Positions 44,867 through 52,570 of a stretch of DNA of 64,000 nt are shown here, one piece after another. Below the pieces are notes generated by a model. That model saw only the letters and a list, made by a program, of their open reading frames with translations. It was not told the DNA's origin and searched no databases. The stretch covers positions 1 to 64,000 of the forward strand of contig CAWCNV010000011.1 of the NCBI GenBank assembly GCA_963797015.1, written 5' to 3'. The first letter of the stretch is position 1. Each line of letters begins with the position of its first letter. Source of the DNA: JBBPZA01 sp963797015 (GTDB lineage: Bacteria > Actinomycetota > Thermoleophilia > Solirubrobacterales > Solirubrobacteraceae). The translations under genes were made by a program, and so were the position numbers.

Positions 44867-45236
44867 AGCCGGCCGACGTGACGCACCGATCTACGCGCCC
44901 CTGCGAGCGCACCTTGCCGAGCACCGGCTGCGCTGTGTCGGCGACGGGCGCGTGTTCGGCCGCACCGACGGCACGCCGTTCCTGCCGAGCACCGCGAACG
45001 AACGCGCCGAGCGCGCGTGGGAGGCGGCCAAGCTCGAGCCTGTCGGGCTCCACGAGGCCCGGCACCGCGCGGCTTCGTTCATGATCGCGGCCGGGGTCAA
45101 CATCAAGGCCGTGTCCACGTTCATGGGGCAATCCACGATCACGATCACCCTCGATCGCTACGGCCACCTGCTGCCGGGCTCAGAGGCCGAGGCGGCCACG
45201 CTGATGGACGCCTACCTAGCGAGCGCGTGCCCATAG
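44835..45236 (+). pseudogene. tyrosine integrase, C-terminal fragment
   Basis: Catalytic-domain part of a phage-type tyrosine recombinase. TPKSRAGRR marks the usual beta-sheet boundary, HEARH provides the HxxR box, and DRYGHLLPG the nucleophile Tyr. The expected box-II His in MGHxS is Gln (MGQST). The N-terminal arm, core-binding domain and the first catalytic Arg are missing; ATG 44805 merely opens the frame within foreign sequence. It ends about 50 bases before the right att copy, the normal site of an integrase gene. Inactive by inference. Confidence 0.82.
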
Positions 45237-45245
45237 CCGTGCCCA
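45226..45245 (+). repeat. CGTGCCCA direct repeats, site B
   Basis: Two copies of CGTGCCCA start 12 bases apart, spanning the integrase stop codon and lying about 40 bases from the right att copy. The spacing of 12 is the same as at the other two sites. Confidence 0.5.
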
Positions 45246-45284
45246 CGCCGAAGAAAGCGCCTGCTAATCGCCGCTTTTGTGCGT

Positions 45285-45343
45285 GTCTCGAAAACCGTTA
45301 GGGGCGGTTTCGTCCCTCGAGGGTTCGAATCCCTCCCCCTCCG
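45285..45343 (+). repeat. att repeat, right copy (partial tRNA-Ser)
   Basis: Exact 59-base copy of the 3' part of tRNA-Ser(CGA). It lacks the acceptor 5' strand and D arm, so it cannot make a tRNA. Confidence 0.93.
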
Positions 45344-45970
45344 CTAGCAGAACCAGATTCCGCGTGGGAAGCGGGATTCGGGCGGTAATCGCGCTACTCG
45401 CCGTCGCGTCAGTGAGCGTCGCTCGCGGTCAACGCAGCGGCCGTCAGGTACCCATCCCGTACCCATGGCCGTACCCACCGCGCTCCGCGCTCGTGACCGC
45501 CTGGCCCACGGATCCCGGGTACGACCCCGTGGACGCCGACGCGAGGCTCGCACCCCGACCGAGGCCTACGTCGAGAGGGAGCCTCGGTCCGGGACCGGGC
45601 GTTTCAGAACCCCGGCACGGGCCATCCCGTGTAGCCGAGATGCCCCGAAAACGCCGCCGCGACGCGCCGCGCACGGGGGGGCGGGAGTCGAGTCGAGAAC
45701 GCCTCGCCGACCCGTCAGCCGAACCGTCCCGGGCGAGACAGAGCACCAAACCAGTGGGGAACAAAGGCGGTGAGATGACGGTCAGTTCGACGAGAGGAGT
45801 CCAAGCGATCACGGAGTTCATGTGGACCGATCCTGTGACGGCCGACGCCGGCGGTCCGGGATGTGGTCCGCTTGACACCGGACGTGCGTCCCATGAGAGT
45901 CGCCGGCACTGCAACGACGAGGGCCGGCGTGCGGGCCGGCGAGGGGTGCGCCGACGATTGCTGCGGCGCC
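45344..45970. other. gene-free stretch right of the island
   Basis: No recognisable gene. Site C of the CGTRCCCA repeats lies at 45447-45477. A 74-codon frame from ATG 45775 (TEFMWTDPVTAD) resembles the opening of a CBS domain, but the rest does not continue the family, so it may be a remnant. The continuation of island-type repeats beyond the right att copy suggests an older insertion at the same site. Confidence 0.4.
45447..45477 (+). repeat. GTACCCA direct repeats, site C
   Basis: GGTACCCA at 45447 and CGTACCCA at 45458 and 45470, spacing 11 and 12. It lies outside the right att copy at about the same distance as site A lies from the left copy (roughly 104 bases in each case). Confidence 0.5.
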
Positions 45971-46815
45971 TCAGAGAGTCGCTAGCGGCACGCCGATGAT
46001 GTCGAGCCGGCGGGCCAGGCCGTCGAGTGCGAAGGAGCGGATGTCGTCTGCGTTCGCGCCGAGGGCGTCCCGGTCGGTTTCCTCGCCGCCGTCCGGCGGC
46101 TTCAGCGCCTCGGCGACCGAGGGCAGAAGATCGCGCAGCGTCTGGCGCACTACGTCCGCCGCCTCGGGGCGGTCGCGGACGGTCTCGCGGAGGAACCAGA
46201 CGCCGTAGCCGATGTGCCGGGTCTCGTCGTGGTGGATGCGCGAGTAACCGTCGACGAAGCCGGGCAGGAGCCGCTCTCGCTCCAGGTAGGCGGTGACGAA
46301 GCGGAAGGAGGTCAGCCCCAGCGTGCCTCGAGGATGAGGTGGTAGATGGTGATGAACCGGACCTTGGCGGCCAGATCGGTCGGGTGCATGAGCAGGCGCT
46401 CGTGCGCCTCGACAAGCGCCTCGTCGAAGATCCGGCGGAAGGCGGGGGAGAGCTGCTCGCGCGCCCGCGCCACATGCCCCGCGATCGCGGCGGGCTCGTC
46501 AACGACCTCGTCCTGGAAACGGGCGTAGAACTGCATGTGGCGCGCCTCGTCGACCTGCTGCGTGGCGAGGAACGTCGCCTCCTCCTCGGTCGCGTAAGCA
46601 CCCACCAGGCCCGAGAACTTGGTCGTGATGCGCTCCTCGGCGACCATCAGCGAGGACAGGACCCAGTACACGAGAGCCTTGTCCTCGCCGGTCATGTTGC
46701 CCCACTGGCGCTGGTCGGTCGAGGGAGATGTCGAAGGGCTCCACTGCGAGTCCTCCCAGCGGCGGTAGAGGGTCTGGGGATCGTTGAGCTGGATGTCGGC
46801 GGTCAGCTCAGCCAT
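45971..46815 (-). pseudogene. R2-like ferritin-fold protein (ribonucleotide reductase beta-like), frameshifted
   Basis: The first frame (from ATG 46815) has the carboxylate-bridged di-iron ligands EERIT and DEARHMQF, and ends early at 46312 as LEARWG-stop. The other frame continues with LTSFRFVTAYLERERL and the second ligand pair HHDETRHIGYG to a stop at 45971. A single missing base near 46320 explains the break; restored, the protein has 281 residues. Such proteins are annotated as RNR beta subunits in Actinomycetota, but no alpha subunit is here. Its start overlaps arsR by 13 bases. Confidence 0.75.
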
Positions 46816-47156
46816 GACGCGAACTCGTCCAACGCGTCGGGCCGGACGTAGTAGTAGGCCCACAGGCCGCGGCGCTCGGAGTCCACTATCCCGGCGTCGC
46901 GAAGCTTCTTGAGGTGGTGCGACAGGGTGGGCTGGCTGATGTCGAACAGCGGCACGAGCTCGCAGACGCACACTTTCCCCGCGTGCCTGCGGAGAACGTC
47001 GACGAGCTGCAGGCGGACGGGGTCCCCGAGCGCCTTGGCGACGGTCGCCATGCGGTCGGCCTGCCGCCGCTCCACGTCTGGATAGACAACCGGCTCGCAG
47101 CACCGCTCGCCCGGCGCGCGCTTCTGCTTGGGCGACAGCTCCAGATCGATCGCCAT
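46803..47156 (-). CDS. ArsR/SmtB family metalloregulator
   Basis: A 117-residue winged-helix repressor. The recognition region is DISQPTLSHHLKKLRDAGI, and the metal motif CVCEL (Cys63, Cys65) lies just before it, as in arsenite sensors of the E. coli type; two further Cys (19, 20) could add ligands. ATG 47156 is chosen because a good promoter (TTGACA, 47187-47192) has its -10 at 47164-47169, so transcription would start almost at this codon (leaderless). Arsenite should release it from the operator overlapping the promoter. Confidence 0.88.
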   Translation of the reverse strand: MAIDLELSPKQKRAPGERCCEPVVYPDVERRQADRMATVAKALGDPVRLQLVDVLRRHAGKVCVCELVPLFDISQPTLSHHLKKLRDAGIVDSERRGLWAYYYVRPDALDEFASWLS

Positions 47157-47192
47157 CGATATACACATACCGATTGAGTCGATGACTGTCAA
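47155..47192 (-). promoter_or_regulatory. arsR promoter with overlapping operator
   Basis: On the minus strand TTGACA (47187-47192) and TATGTG (47164-47169) are 17 bases apart. An imperfect palindrome, ATCGATAT-ACAC-ATACCGAT (47155-47174, one mismatch), covers the -10 and the start codon. A bound repressor would block both arsR and probably the divergent aquaporin gene. Confidence 0.6.
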
Positions 47193-47210
47193 TCTTTAGG
47201 CTGGTCGCCC

Positions 47211-48029
47211 ATGGACACCTCGCTGAGCCTCTGGCGGCGCGCCGCCGCAGAGGCGCTCGCAGCATTCGCCCTCGTCTTCGCAGGATGTGGAGCGATCGTC
47301 ACCGACGCGCGCTACGACGGCACGCTGGGAACGGTAGGCGTCGCGCTCGTCTTCGGCCTGATCATCATGGTCATGGTCTACGCCACCGGCCACCTATCGG
47401 GCGCCCACATCAACCCCGCGGTCACGATCGCGTTCACCCTCACCCGCCACTTCCCGGCACGCGAGGCGCTCGCCTACATCGCCGCGCAACTGGTCGGCGC
47501 TACCGCCGGCGCCCTCGCACTGCTCGCCGTCTGGACCGACAAACCGGCAGACCTGGGAGCAACCACCCCAAGCGTCGGTGTCGGCAGCGCATTCGTCTAC
47601 GAGCTGCTGCTGACGGCCTTCCTGATGTTCGTGATCATCGCCGTCGCCACAGACACCCGCGCGGTCGGCGCCGCCGCTGCGATCGCGATCGGCGGAACGG
47701 TCGGCCTCGACGCCCTGTTCGGCGGCCCAGTCACCGGTGCGTCGATGAATCCCGCGAGGTCCTTCGGCCCGGCCCTGGCGTCCGGCCAGTGGCGCGACTT
47801 CTGGGTCTACGTCATCGGCCCGGTCGCGGGAGCCTGCCTCGGAGCAGGCGCGTACCAGCTTGTCCGCGGACCCGGGGCTCCCGTTCGACCCCCGACGAGC
47901 GCTCCTCGAGATGTCCGCTCACCGGCGGCACGCGCCGACTCGGCGAGGGACACCCCGTCCGGGCGCGTCAACCTCGAGGGCGTAGCCGCCAAGGAAGAGG
48001 TCGGGATCGACGTCTCCAACCGAAGCTAA
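47211..48029 (+). CDS. aquaglyceroporin with ArsC-like tail (AqpS type)
   Basis: Six-helix MIP-family channel: two NPA boxes (HINPAVT, SMNPARS) and the helix pattern of a glycerol/arsenite facilitator occupy about residues 1-222. In arsenic operons such channels let arsenite leave the cell. The tail (about 235-272) is not channel sequence: RVNLEGVAAKEEVGIDVS matches the middle of a LMW-phosphatase-type ArsC. It ends at an early stop where ArsC goes out of frame. Channel-ArsC fusions are known in Actinomycetota. Divergent from arsR. Confidence 0.85.
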   Translation: MDTSLSLWRRAAAEALAAFALVFAGCGAIVTDARYDGTLGTVGVALVFGLIIMVMVYATGHLSGAHINPAVTIAFTLTRHFPAREALAYIAAQLVGATAGALALLAVWTDKPADLGATTPSVGVGSAFVYELLLTAFLMFVIIAVATDTRAVGAAAAIAIGGTVGLDALFGGPVTGASMNPARSFGPALASGQWRDFWVYVIGPVAGACLGAGAYQLVRGPGAPVRPPTSAPRDVRSPAARADSARDTPSGRVNLEGVAAKEEVGIDVSNRS

Positions 48030-48225
48030 CGAAGCTCCGCGCGCCGCCGAGCAGGCCGACGTCGTCGTGACCATGGGCTGCGGCGACGCCTGCCCCTACG
48101 TCCCCGGCAAGCGCTACATCGACTGGGAGCTGCCCGACCCCAAGGGCCGCCCGCTCGACGAGGTCCGGGAGATACGCGACGAGATCTCGCGCCGGGTGGA
48201 GGCGCTGGCGCGCGAGTTAGGCTGA
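47913..48225 (+). pseudogene. degraded arsenate reductase (ArsC) domain
   Basis: Two ArsC pieces: the aquaporin tail (47913-48029, helix RVNLEGVAAKEEVGIDVS) and, after a frame change, ADVVVTMGCGDACPYVPGKR and DWELPDPKGRPLDEVREIRD up to TGA 48223. The N-terminal P-loop with the first catalytic Cys is absent, so reduction of arsenate is not possible. The second piece has a redox Cys region (GCGDACP) intact. It overlaps the amidase 3' end. Confidence 0.75.
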
Positions 48226-49422
48226 TCGAACGGTCCGGCGTGCCGGACCGAGCGAGCGCTCGATGAGCTCGGCCGCGGCGAGGGCCGTCTCGTCGCCGTG
48301 CGGGGGGCCGACGACCTGGATGCCGGCGACCGCGACGGCTGGGAGCCCGAGCAGCGAGATCGCGCGCGCGGGCCAGAGCGTCTCGGGATCCACAGCGCGG
48401 CCGGCGGGTGGCGGGATCTCGCAGTCGGCGATCGGAAGGATCAGCACCGCGTCGGGAGCGAGGTCGGCCAGCGCCGCTTCGGCGAGCCGAGCTCGCTGTT
48501 GCGCGAGCATCTCGCGCCGGGCGGCGTCCGCGTTCACGGGCGCCGCTGCGATGAGCTGCTGCAACGCCGGGCCGAGCCTGCTCGCGACGGGGCGCAGGTC
48601 GTCGTAGGTGTCGAGCGCCCGCAGGCCGGAGAAGGTGCTCGCGGCCTCGCGCAGCCACGGCATGCGGGCGACGAGCACCTCCAGGCCGGTGGCACGGAGC
48701 GCGTCGGCGGCAAGGCGGACGGCGGGAGTCGAGGGTCCGCCCGCCAGCGCAACGGCACGCGACGGTGAACTGGCGGGCCGCGAATCGGCGGCGAGCACCT
48801 GGAACGCGGCGCTGATGTCGTGGACGGTTCGCCCGAGCGGCCCGATCAGCGAGAACTCTGCGCGCGGCGAGTCGGGGTCGGGCGCAGGCACCTGGCCGGC
48901 GCTGGGTATGCGCCCCGGCGTCGGGCGCAGTCCGGCGACGCCGCAGCACGCAGCCGGGAAGCGGATCGAGCCGCCGTAGTCCGTCCCGAGGCTGAGCGGC
49001 ACGAGCCCGGCGGCGATCGCGGCGGCGCAGCCGCCGCTCGAGCCGCCCGGAGAGCGGCCCTCGTGTAGCGGGTTGCGGGTTTCGCCGAACAGCGGGTTGC
49101 CGGTCCAGGCCGAGAGCGCGAGCTCGGAGCAGTTGGTCTTGCCGACCACGATCGCGCCCGCGTCGCGCAGGCGCGCGACGGCCGGCGCGTCGCGCTGGGG
49201 AACGTGGTCGCCGAGCGCTCGGCTGGCCGCCGTCGTCCGCAACCCCGCGGTGGCGATCACGTCCTTGACAGTGAACGGCCCGGCGGCCAAAGCTCCCGGG
49301 GATCGCACTCGGTCGAGCTCCTCTGCTTCCTTCAGACCGTGCCGCGAGACCGTCACCACGGCACCGGACCGGTCCGCGTCGATCCGTGCGAGCGCCTGTG
49401 CGACCCCGGATCGCGCGCTCAC
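48217..49422 (-). CDS. amidase signature family hydrolase
   Basis: Cytosolic amidase of 401 residues. The Ser-cisSer-Lys triad is visible: Lys53 (FTVKD), Ser128 (GGSSGG) and nucleophile Ser152 (GTDYGGSIRFPA). Substrate could be an aryl or acyl amide; a GatA role is unlikely because gatB and gatC are absent. GTG 49422 overlaps the upstream stop as GTGA. Confidence 0.87.
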   Translation of the reverse strand: MSARSGVAQALARIDADRSGAVVTVSRHGLKEAEELDRVRSPGALAAGPFTVKDVIATAGLRTTAASRALGDHVPQRDAPAVARLRDAGAIVVGKTNCSELALSAWTGNPLFGETRNPLHEGRSPGGSSGGCAAAIAAGLVPLSLGTDYGGSIRFPAACCGVAGLRPTPGRIPSAGQVPAPDPDSPRAEFSLIGPLGRTVHDISAAFQVLAADSRPASSPSRAVALAGGPSTPAVRLAADALRATGLEVLVARMPWLREAASTFSGLRALDTYDDLRPVASRLGPALQQLIAAAPVNADAARREMLAQQRARLAEAALADLAPDAVLILPIADCEIPPPAGRAVDPETLWPARAISLLGLPAVAVAGIQVVGPPHGDETALAAAELIERSLGPARRTVRSA

Positions 49423-49979
49423 GGCCGCCGTGTCGCACGTCGCTCGGCCTCGGTCTGGATCTCGTCGAGGGACTGGGCGACGGTGCGCTCCCAGGGCTCG
49501 GCGACGCGGTCGGCCCACCACTGCCCCAGCTGCCAGAGGTCGGTTCCCATTTCGCCCGAGTAGACGAAGGCGGTCCCTTCGGGCGCCTCGCGCAGCTCAT
49601 ACGTCTCGGCTACGTGAGGCACCGGGCCGCGCACGAGACGGAAATCGATGCGATGCGGACGCTCGAAGCGGACCGTCTCAAGCGTGCTCGTCGTGAAGCG
49701 CCCGGCTTTGGTCAGGTGCTCGGCGAGGACCATGTCGCTGCTGCGCTCCCAGACCCGGAGCTTGTCGGTCATCGCACGGGGGGTGCGGTCGAGGTATGGA
49801 GCGGCGATGACGTCGAAGACGACGTCCGGCGGTGCAGCGATCGTGCGCGCGATCGGTCCCAACGGCCGCACGCGGCGCCCAACGCCAAGATCCAAAGTGA
49901 GCGCACCGCGGACGACCAGTACGTAGGCGGCGCCGGCGGCCGCGAGGCGAGCTGCGAGCGAGACGCGGCGCACCGCCAC
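49419..49979 (-). CDS. SRPBCC family protein with N-terminal membrane helix
   Basis: A 186-residue protein. Residues 5-28 are a basic/hydrophobic anchor; the rest follows the START-like SRPBCC pattern (IAAPPDVVFDVIAAPYLDRTP, YELREAPEGTAFVYSGEMG), a lipid or small-molecule-binding cavity. It overlaps the amidase gene as GTGA, so the two are co-translated. Confidence 0.75.
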   Translation of the reverse strand: MAVRRVSLAARLAAAGAAYVLVVRGALTLDLGVGRRVRPLGPIARTIAAPPDVVFDVIAAPYLDRTPRAMTDKLRVWERSSDMVLAEHLTKAGRFTTSTLETVRFERPHRIDFRLVRGPVPHVAETYELREAPEGTAFVYSGEMGTDLWQLGQWWADRVAEPWERTVAQSLDEIQTEAERRATRRP

Positions 49980-50049
49980 AGCGTAAGCGCGAACGGCCCC
50001 GGTCGAGGACGGGGCCGCGGGCGCGGCCTGACCCGCGCCTTGCCGGGCG

Positions 50050-50427
50050 TCAGCCCGTCGCGGAGGCGAGCTGAGCCTTCATCGCGTCAGCCAGGGCATG
50101 CGCAGCGGTGAGCGGCCGGACCATGACCGTGAGCTCGGCGATCGAGCCGTCGTCGTCCAGGTGCAGGAAGTCGCACCCCTCGAGCTCCCGATCGCCGACG
50201 CGGGCGTGGAACACGAGCGCGTGGTCGGCGGCGTCCGGCGCGCCGATCTCGCGCACGTAGCGGAAGTCCTCGAAGACTCGCGAGACCGCGTGCAGGATGA
50301 ACCCGACAGCGTCGCGGCCCTGATACGGCTTGAAGACGACCGGGCTGCGGAAGACGACGTCCTCCGAGAGCAGTCCGACCGCTGCGTCCATGTCCCCTGC
50401 TTCGATCGCGGCGCGAAACGGGTGCAC
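50050..50427 (-). CDS. SnoaL-like NTF2-fold protein
   Basis: A 125-residue single-domain protein: HPFRAAIEAGDMDAAVGLLSEDVVF is the usual opening, then FKPYQGRDAVGFIL. Members bind or isomerise small hydrophobic molecules; catalytic residues cannot be assigned. GTG 50427 is preferred because AGGAGG stands 8 bases upstream. Confidence 0.82.
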   Translation of the reverse strand: MHPFRAAIEAGDMDAAVGLLSEDVVFRSPVVFKPYQGRDAVGFILHAVSRVFEDFRYVREIGAPDAADHALVFHARVGDRELEGCDFLHLDDDGSIAELTVMVRPLTAAHALADAMKAQLASATG

Positions 50428-50485
50428 GACTCGACCTCCTGATCCTCGACAAGCCGAATGGGGTGTGGATGAGCCTAGAGGACGC

Positions 50486-51577
50486 TCAGGGTGACGCCGC
50501 GGGAACCGGCACGATCCGCTTCGAGCGCCCCGCCCGCGCCACCGTCCGCCGCCACGAGGTCCGCAGCGTGCTCCTCGAGGCGAGACCGCGGGTGGCCGCG
50601 TCGCCGACCGGTAGGACGGCGTAGTCGGAGCGGCGGACCCAGGTCGGCACGTAGCGCACGCGCTCCACGCGCGCGCGGCCGGCTTCGGGCACGACGAGGT
50701 CGAGCAGCGCGATGAGGCCATCCTGGGCGGCGGCCGGGCAGCACGCCGAGGACTGGTTCGAGAGCAGGTTGCCCTCGCCGAAGACGACCGGGGTGTCGCC
50801 GATGAAGCGGATCGGCTGGACGACGTGCACGTGCTGGCCGACGATCGCGGTGATGTCGGGCGAGGCGGCGAGCCGGCGGGCGAGCCGGCGCTGGAATGCG
50901 CTCGGCGCCGATTGGAACTCCTCGCCCCAGTGGAGGTTGACGATCACCACGTCGGCGCCGCGGCGCCGGGCGAGGCGCGCGTCGGCGCGGATGCGGGCCG
51001 CCCTCGCGAGGTTGACCGACCACGGGCGCGGGAGCGGGATCCCGTTCGTCATCTCGGTGTAGGAGAGGAACGCGATCCGCAGCCCCTTCGCCTCCAGAAA
51101 CGTCGTGGTCGCGCGCTGGCGGGCGGTGAGGAAGGACCCCGTGTACTTCACCCCGGCGCGGGCCAGCGCCCGCCGGGTGCCGGCGATCCCCGCGATGCCG
51201 CGGTCGAGCGAGTGGTTGGAAGCCGTCGAGCAGGCGTCCCAGCCGGTTGCAGCGATCGCCTTGGCGAGCGAGGGCGGGGTGTTGAACAGCGGGTAGCTCG
51301 CTGGCCGAGCCGAGGTCATCGGCGTCTCGACGTGGCACAGCGCGAGGTCGGCCTGCTCGATCCAGGGCCGCACGTAGCGCAGGAACGGGCGGAACTCGTA
51401 GCGCCGCCCGCCGCCCAGCCGCTTCGCGCGCTGGTAGAGCGGTGAGTGGATGAGGAGGTCGCCGCTCGCCGCGACGGTCAGCCTCGTCGTCGCCGCCGGC
51501 GCGCCCGCCGGGAGCAGCAGCGCGGCGAGGAGCACCCCGGCGAGCGCCCCAGCGCCCGTACGCGATCGCGAAGTCAG
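50486..51577 (-). CDS. CapA/PgsA-family metallophosphatase-like exported protein
   Basis: About 363 residues. Signal peptide, then the CapA pattern: ASGDLLIHS, HVETPMT, NHSLDRG, VVNLHWGEEF, VGQHVHVVQP, and GEGNLLSN near the end. Homologues act in poly-gamma-glutamate capsule synthesis or as exported calcineurin-like phosphatases. There is no ATG, GTG or TTG before the signal peptide; CTG 51577 overlaps the previous TGA as CTGA and gives LTSRSRTGAGALAGVLL, a proper n-region. GTG 51535 would cut the signal peptide. It follows a glycosyltransferase-like gene. Confidence 0.82.
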   Translation of the reverse strand: MTSRSRTGAGALAGVLLAALLLPAGAPAATTRLTVAASGDLLIHSPLYQRAKRLGGGRRYEFRPFLRYVRPWIEQADLALCHVETPMTSARPASYPLFNTPPSLAKAIAATGWDACSTASNHSLDRGIAGIAGTRRALARAGVKYTGSFLTARQRATTTFLEAKGLRIAFLSYTEMTNGIPLPRPWSVNLARAARIRADARLARRRGADVVIVNLHWGEEFQSAPSAFQRRLARRLAASPDITAIVGQHVHVVQPIRFIGDTPVVFGEGNLLSNQSSACCPAAAQDGLIALLDLVVPEAGRARVERVRYVPTWVRRSDYAVLPVGDAATRGLASRSTLRTSWRRTVARAGRSKRIVPVPAASP

Positions 51578-52479
51578 CCGTCCCCGCCCTTCGCGCCCCG
51601 CAGCCGCCCGCGAACCCTGCTCCCGAGCTTGTTGCCCTGCCGCAGCGGCTCGGTCAGGCGCCAGCTCGGCGTCCCGCGCAGCTCGGCCAGTCGCTCTTCG
51701 TGGAACACCGCCGTCGCGTCGGCCTGAAGGCGCATCGACGACGCGAGCAGCCTTGCCGCGCCGGCGTCCGCCTCGGCGGCGCGGGCCCGGGCGCGCCACT
51801 GGTCCTCGGTCAGCTCGGCCCGGTCCCACTTCTCGGCCGCGGCGATGTGGGCGGCCATGAACGACTCCTCCTCCTCGAGCACGTCGAGCGAGTGGTGGTG
51901 GGCGATCTTCAGATCGGCCGCGACGACCTTGCGCCCCGCCGCCCGCGCCTGCGCGCAGAGGTCGAAGTCGTGACCGTAGATCGGGCCGAGCGACTCGTCG
52001 AAGCGCAGGTTGCGGACCGCCCACGGCGACAGCGCCAGCAGCACGCCGTAGACGCTGTCGACCGGGCCGGGCGCGCGCTCGGCGCCGTCGTCCGGCCACG
52101 GAACCTCGCCGCCGCCGAGCTCCTCGTAGCGGTACGTGACCGAGTTCCGGGTGACGGTCCCGTCCCACCACGCGATGCTGCGCACGCCGGTCGCGCCGAC
52201 GCAGCCGACGATCGCGACCTCGGGATCATCGAGCTCCCGCCGCAGCTTCGCGCACAGTTCGTCGTCGACGATCTCGGCGTCCTCGTGGACCAGTATCAGC
52301 GCCTCGAGCTCGGGCAGCTCCGCGGCGCGATCGAGGATCAGGTTGTAGGTCCGCGGCACGGTGCCCGCCAGCGAGAAGGCGAACACGCGCGAGTCGCGCT
52401 CGGACGCGCGCTCGACGCCCACCTGGGCGCAACGCCGGTACGCGTCCTGGTCGTCGATCGATGAGCCGAAGGCGATCAT
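51574..52479 (-). CDS. glycosyltransferase-like protein (GT2-type), copy 1
   Basis: A 301-residue protein with GT-A like features: FGSSIDDQDAYRRC opening, LEALILVHEDAEIVDDELC with an acidic motif, LRFDESLGPIYGHDFDLCAQARAAG as the acceptor/closing segment, and a helical C-terminus. Paralogous to two genes on the other strand. It probably transfers a sugar, but no activity can be assigned. ATG 52479 matches the start of the paralogue at 52571. It overlaps the CapA-like gene (CTGA). Confidence 0.78.
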   Translation of the reverse strand: MIAFGSSIDDQDAYRRCAQVGVERASERDSRVFAFSLAGTVPRTYNLILDRAAELPELEALILVHEDAEIVDDELCAKLRRELDDPEVAIVGCVGATGVRSIAWWDGTVTRNSVTYRYEELGGGEVPWPDDGAERAPGPVDSVYGVLLALSPWAVRNLRFDESLGPIYGHDFDLCAQARAAGRKVVAADLKIAHHHSLDVLEEEESFMAAHIAAAEKWDRAELTEDQWRARARAAEADAGAARLLASSMRLQADATAVFHEERLAELRGTPSWRLTEPLRQGNKLGSRVRGRLRGAKGGDG

Positions 52480-52570
52480 GGGCGGTCGGCGATGTTAGGC
52501 GAGTCGGCGTGACGCGGCTCGGGGACCGCGATCGGCGACGGACGTGCCTGACTACACTCGCACGCCCCAA

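Larger units (their letters stand above)
42456..45343. mobile_element. remnant integrative island in tRNA-Ser(CGA)
   Basis: Bounded by the intact tRNA-Ser on the left and a perfect 59-bp duplicate of its anticodon-to-3' part on the right, the classic product of tyrosine-integrase insertion. Between them lie a hypothetical gene, a small membrane protein, another hypothetical gene, two decayed SnoaL genes and the C-terminal part of an integrase next to the right copy. No excisionase, replication or transfer gene is seen, so the element is probably a deletion derivative unable to move alone. Confidence 0.88.

Noticed and set aside
45775..45999. Small CBS-domain-like frame
   Set aside because: Only about 12 residues (TEFMWTDPVTAD) look like a CBS opening; the rest is Arg-rich and overlaps the end of the R2-like gene.
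46312..47265. Single 317-codon frame joining arsR region and R2-like gene
   Set aside because: The first 150 codons are an off-frame reading of arsR; the R2-like protein starts at 46815.
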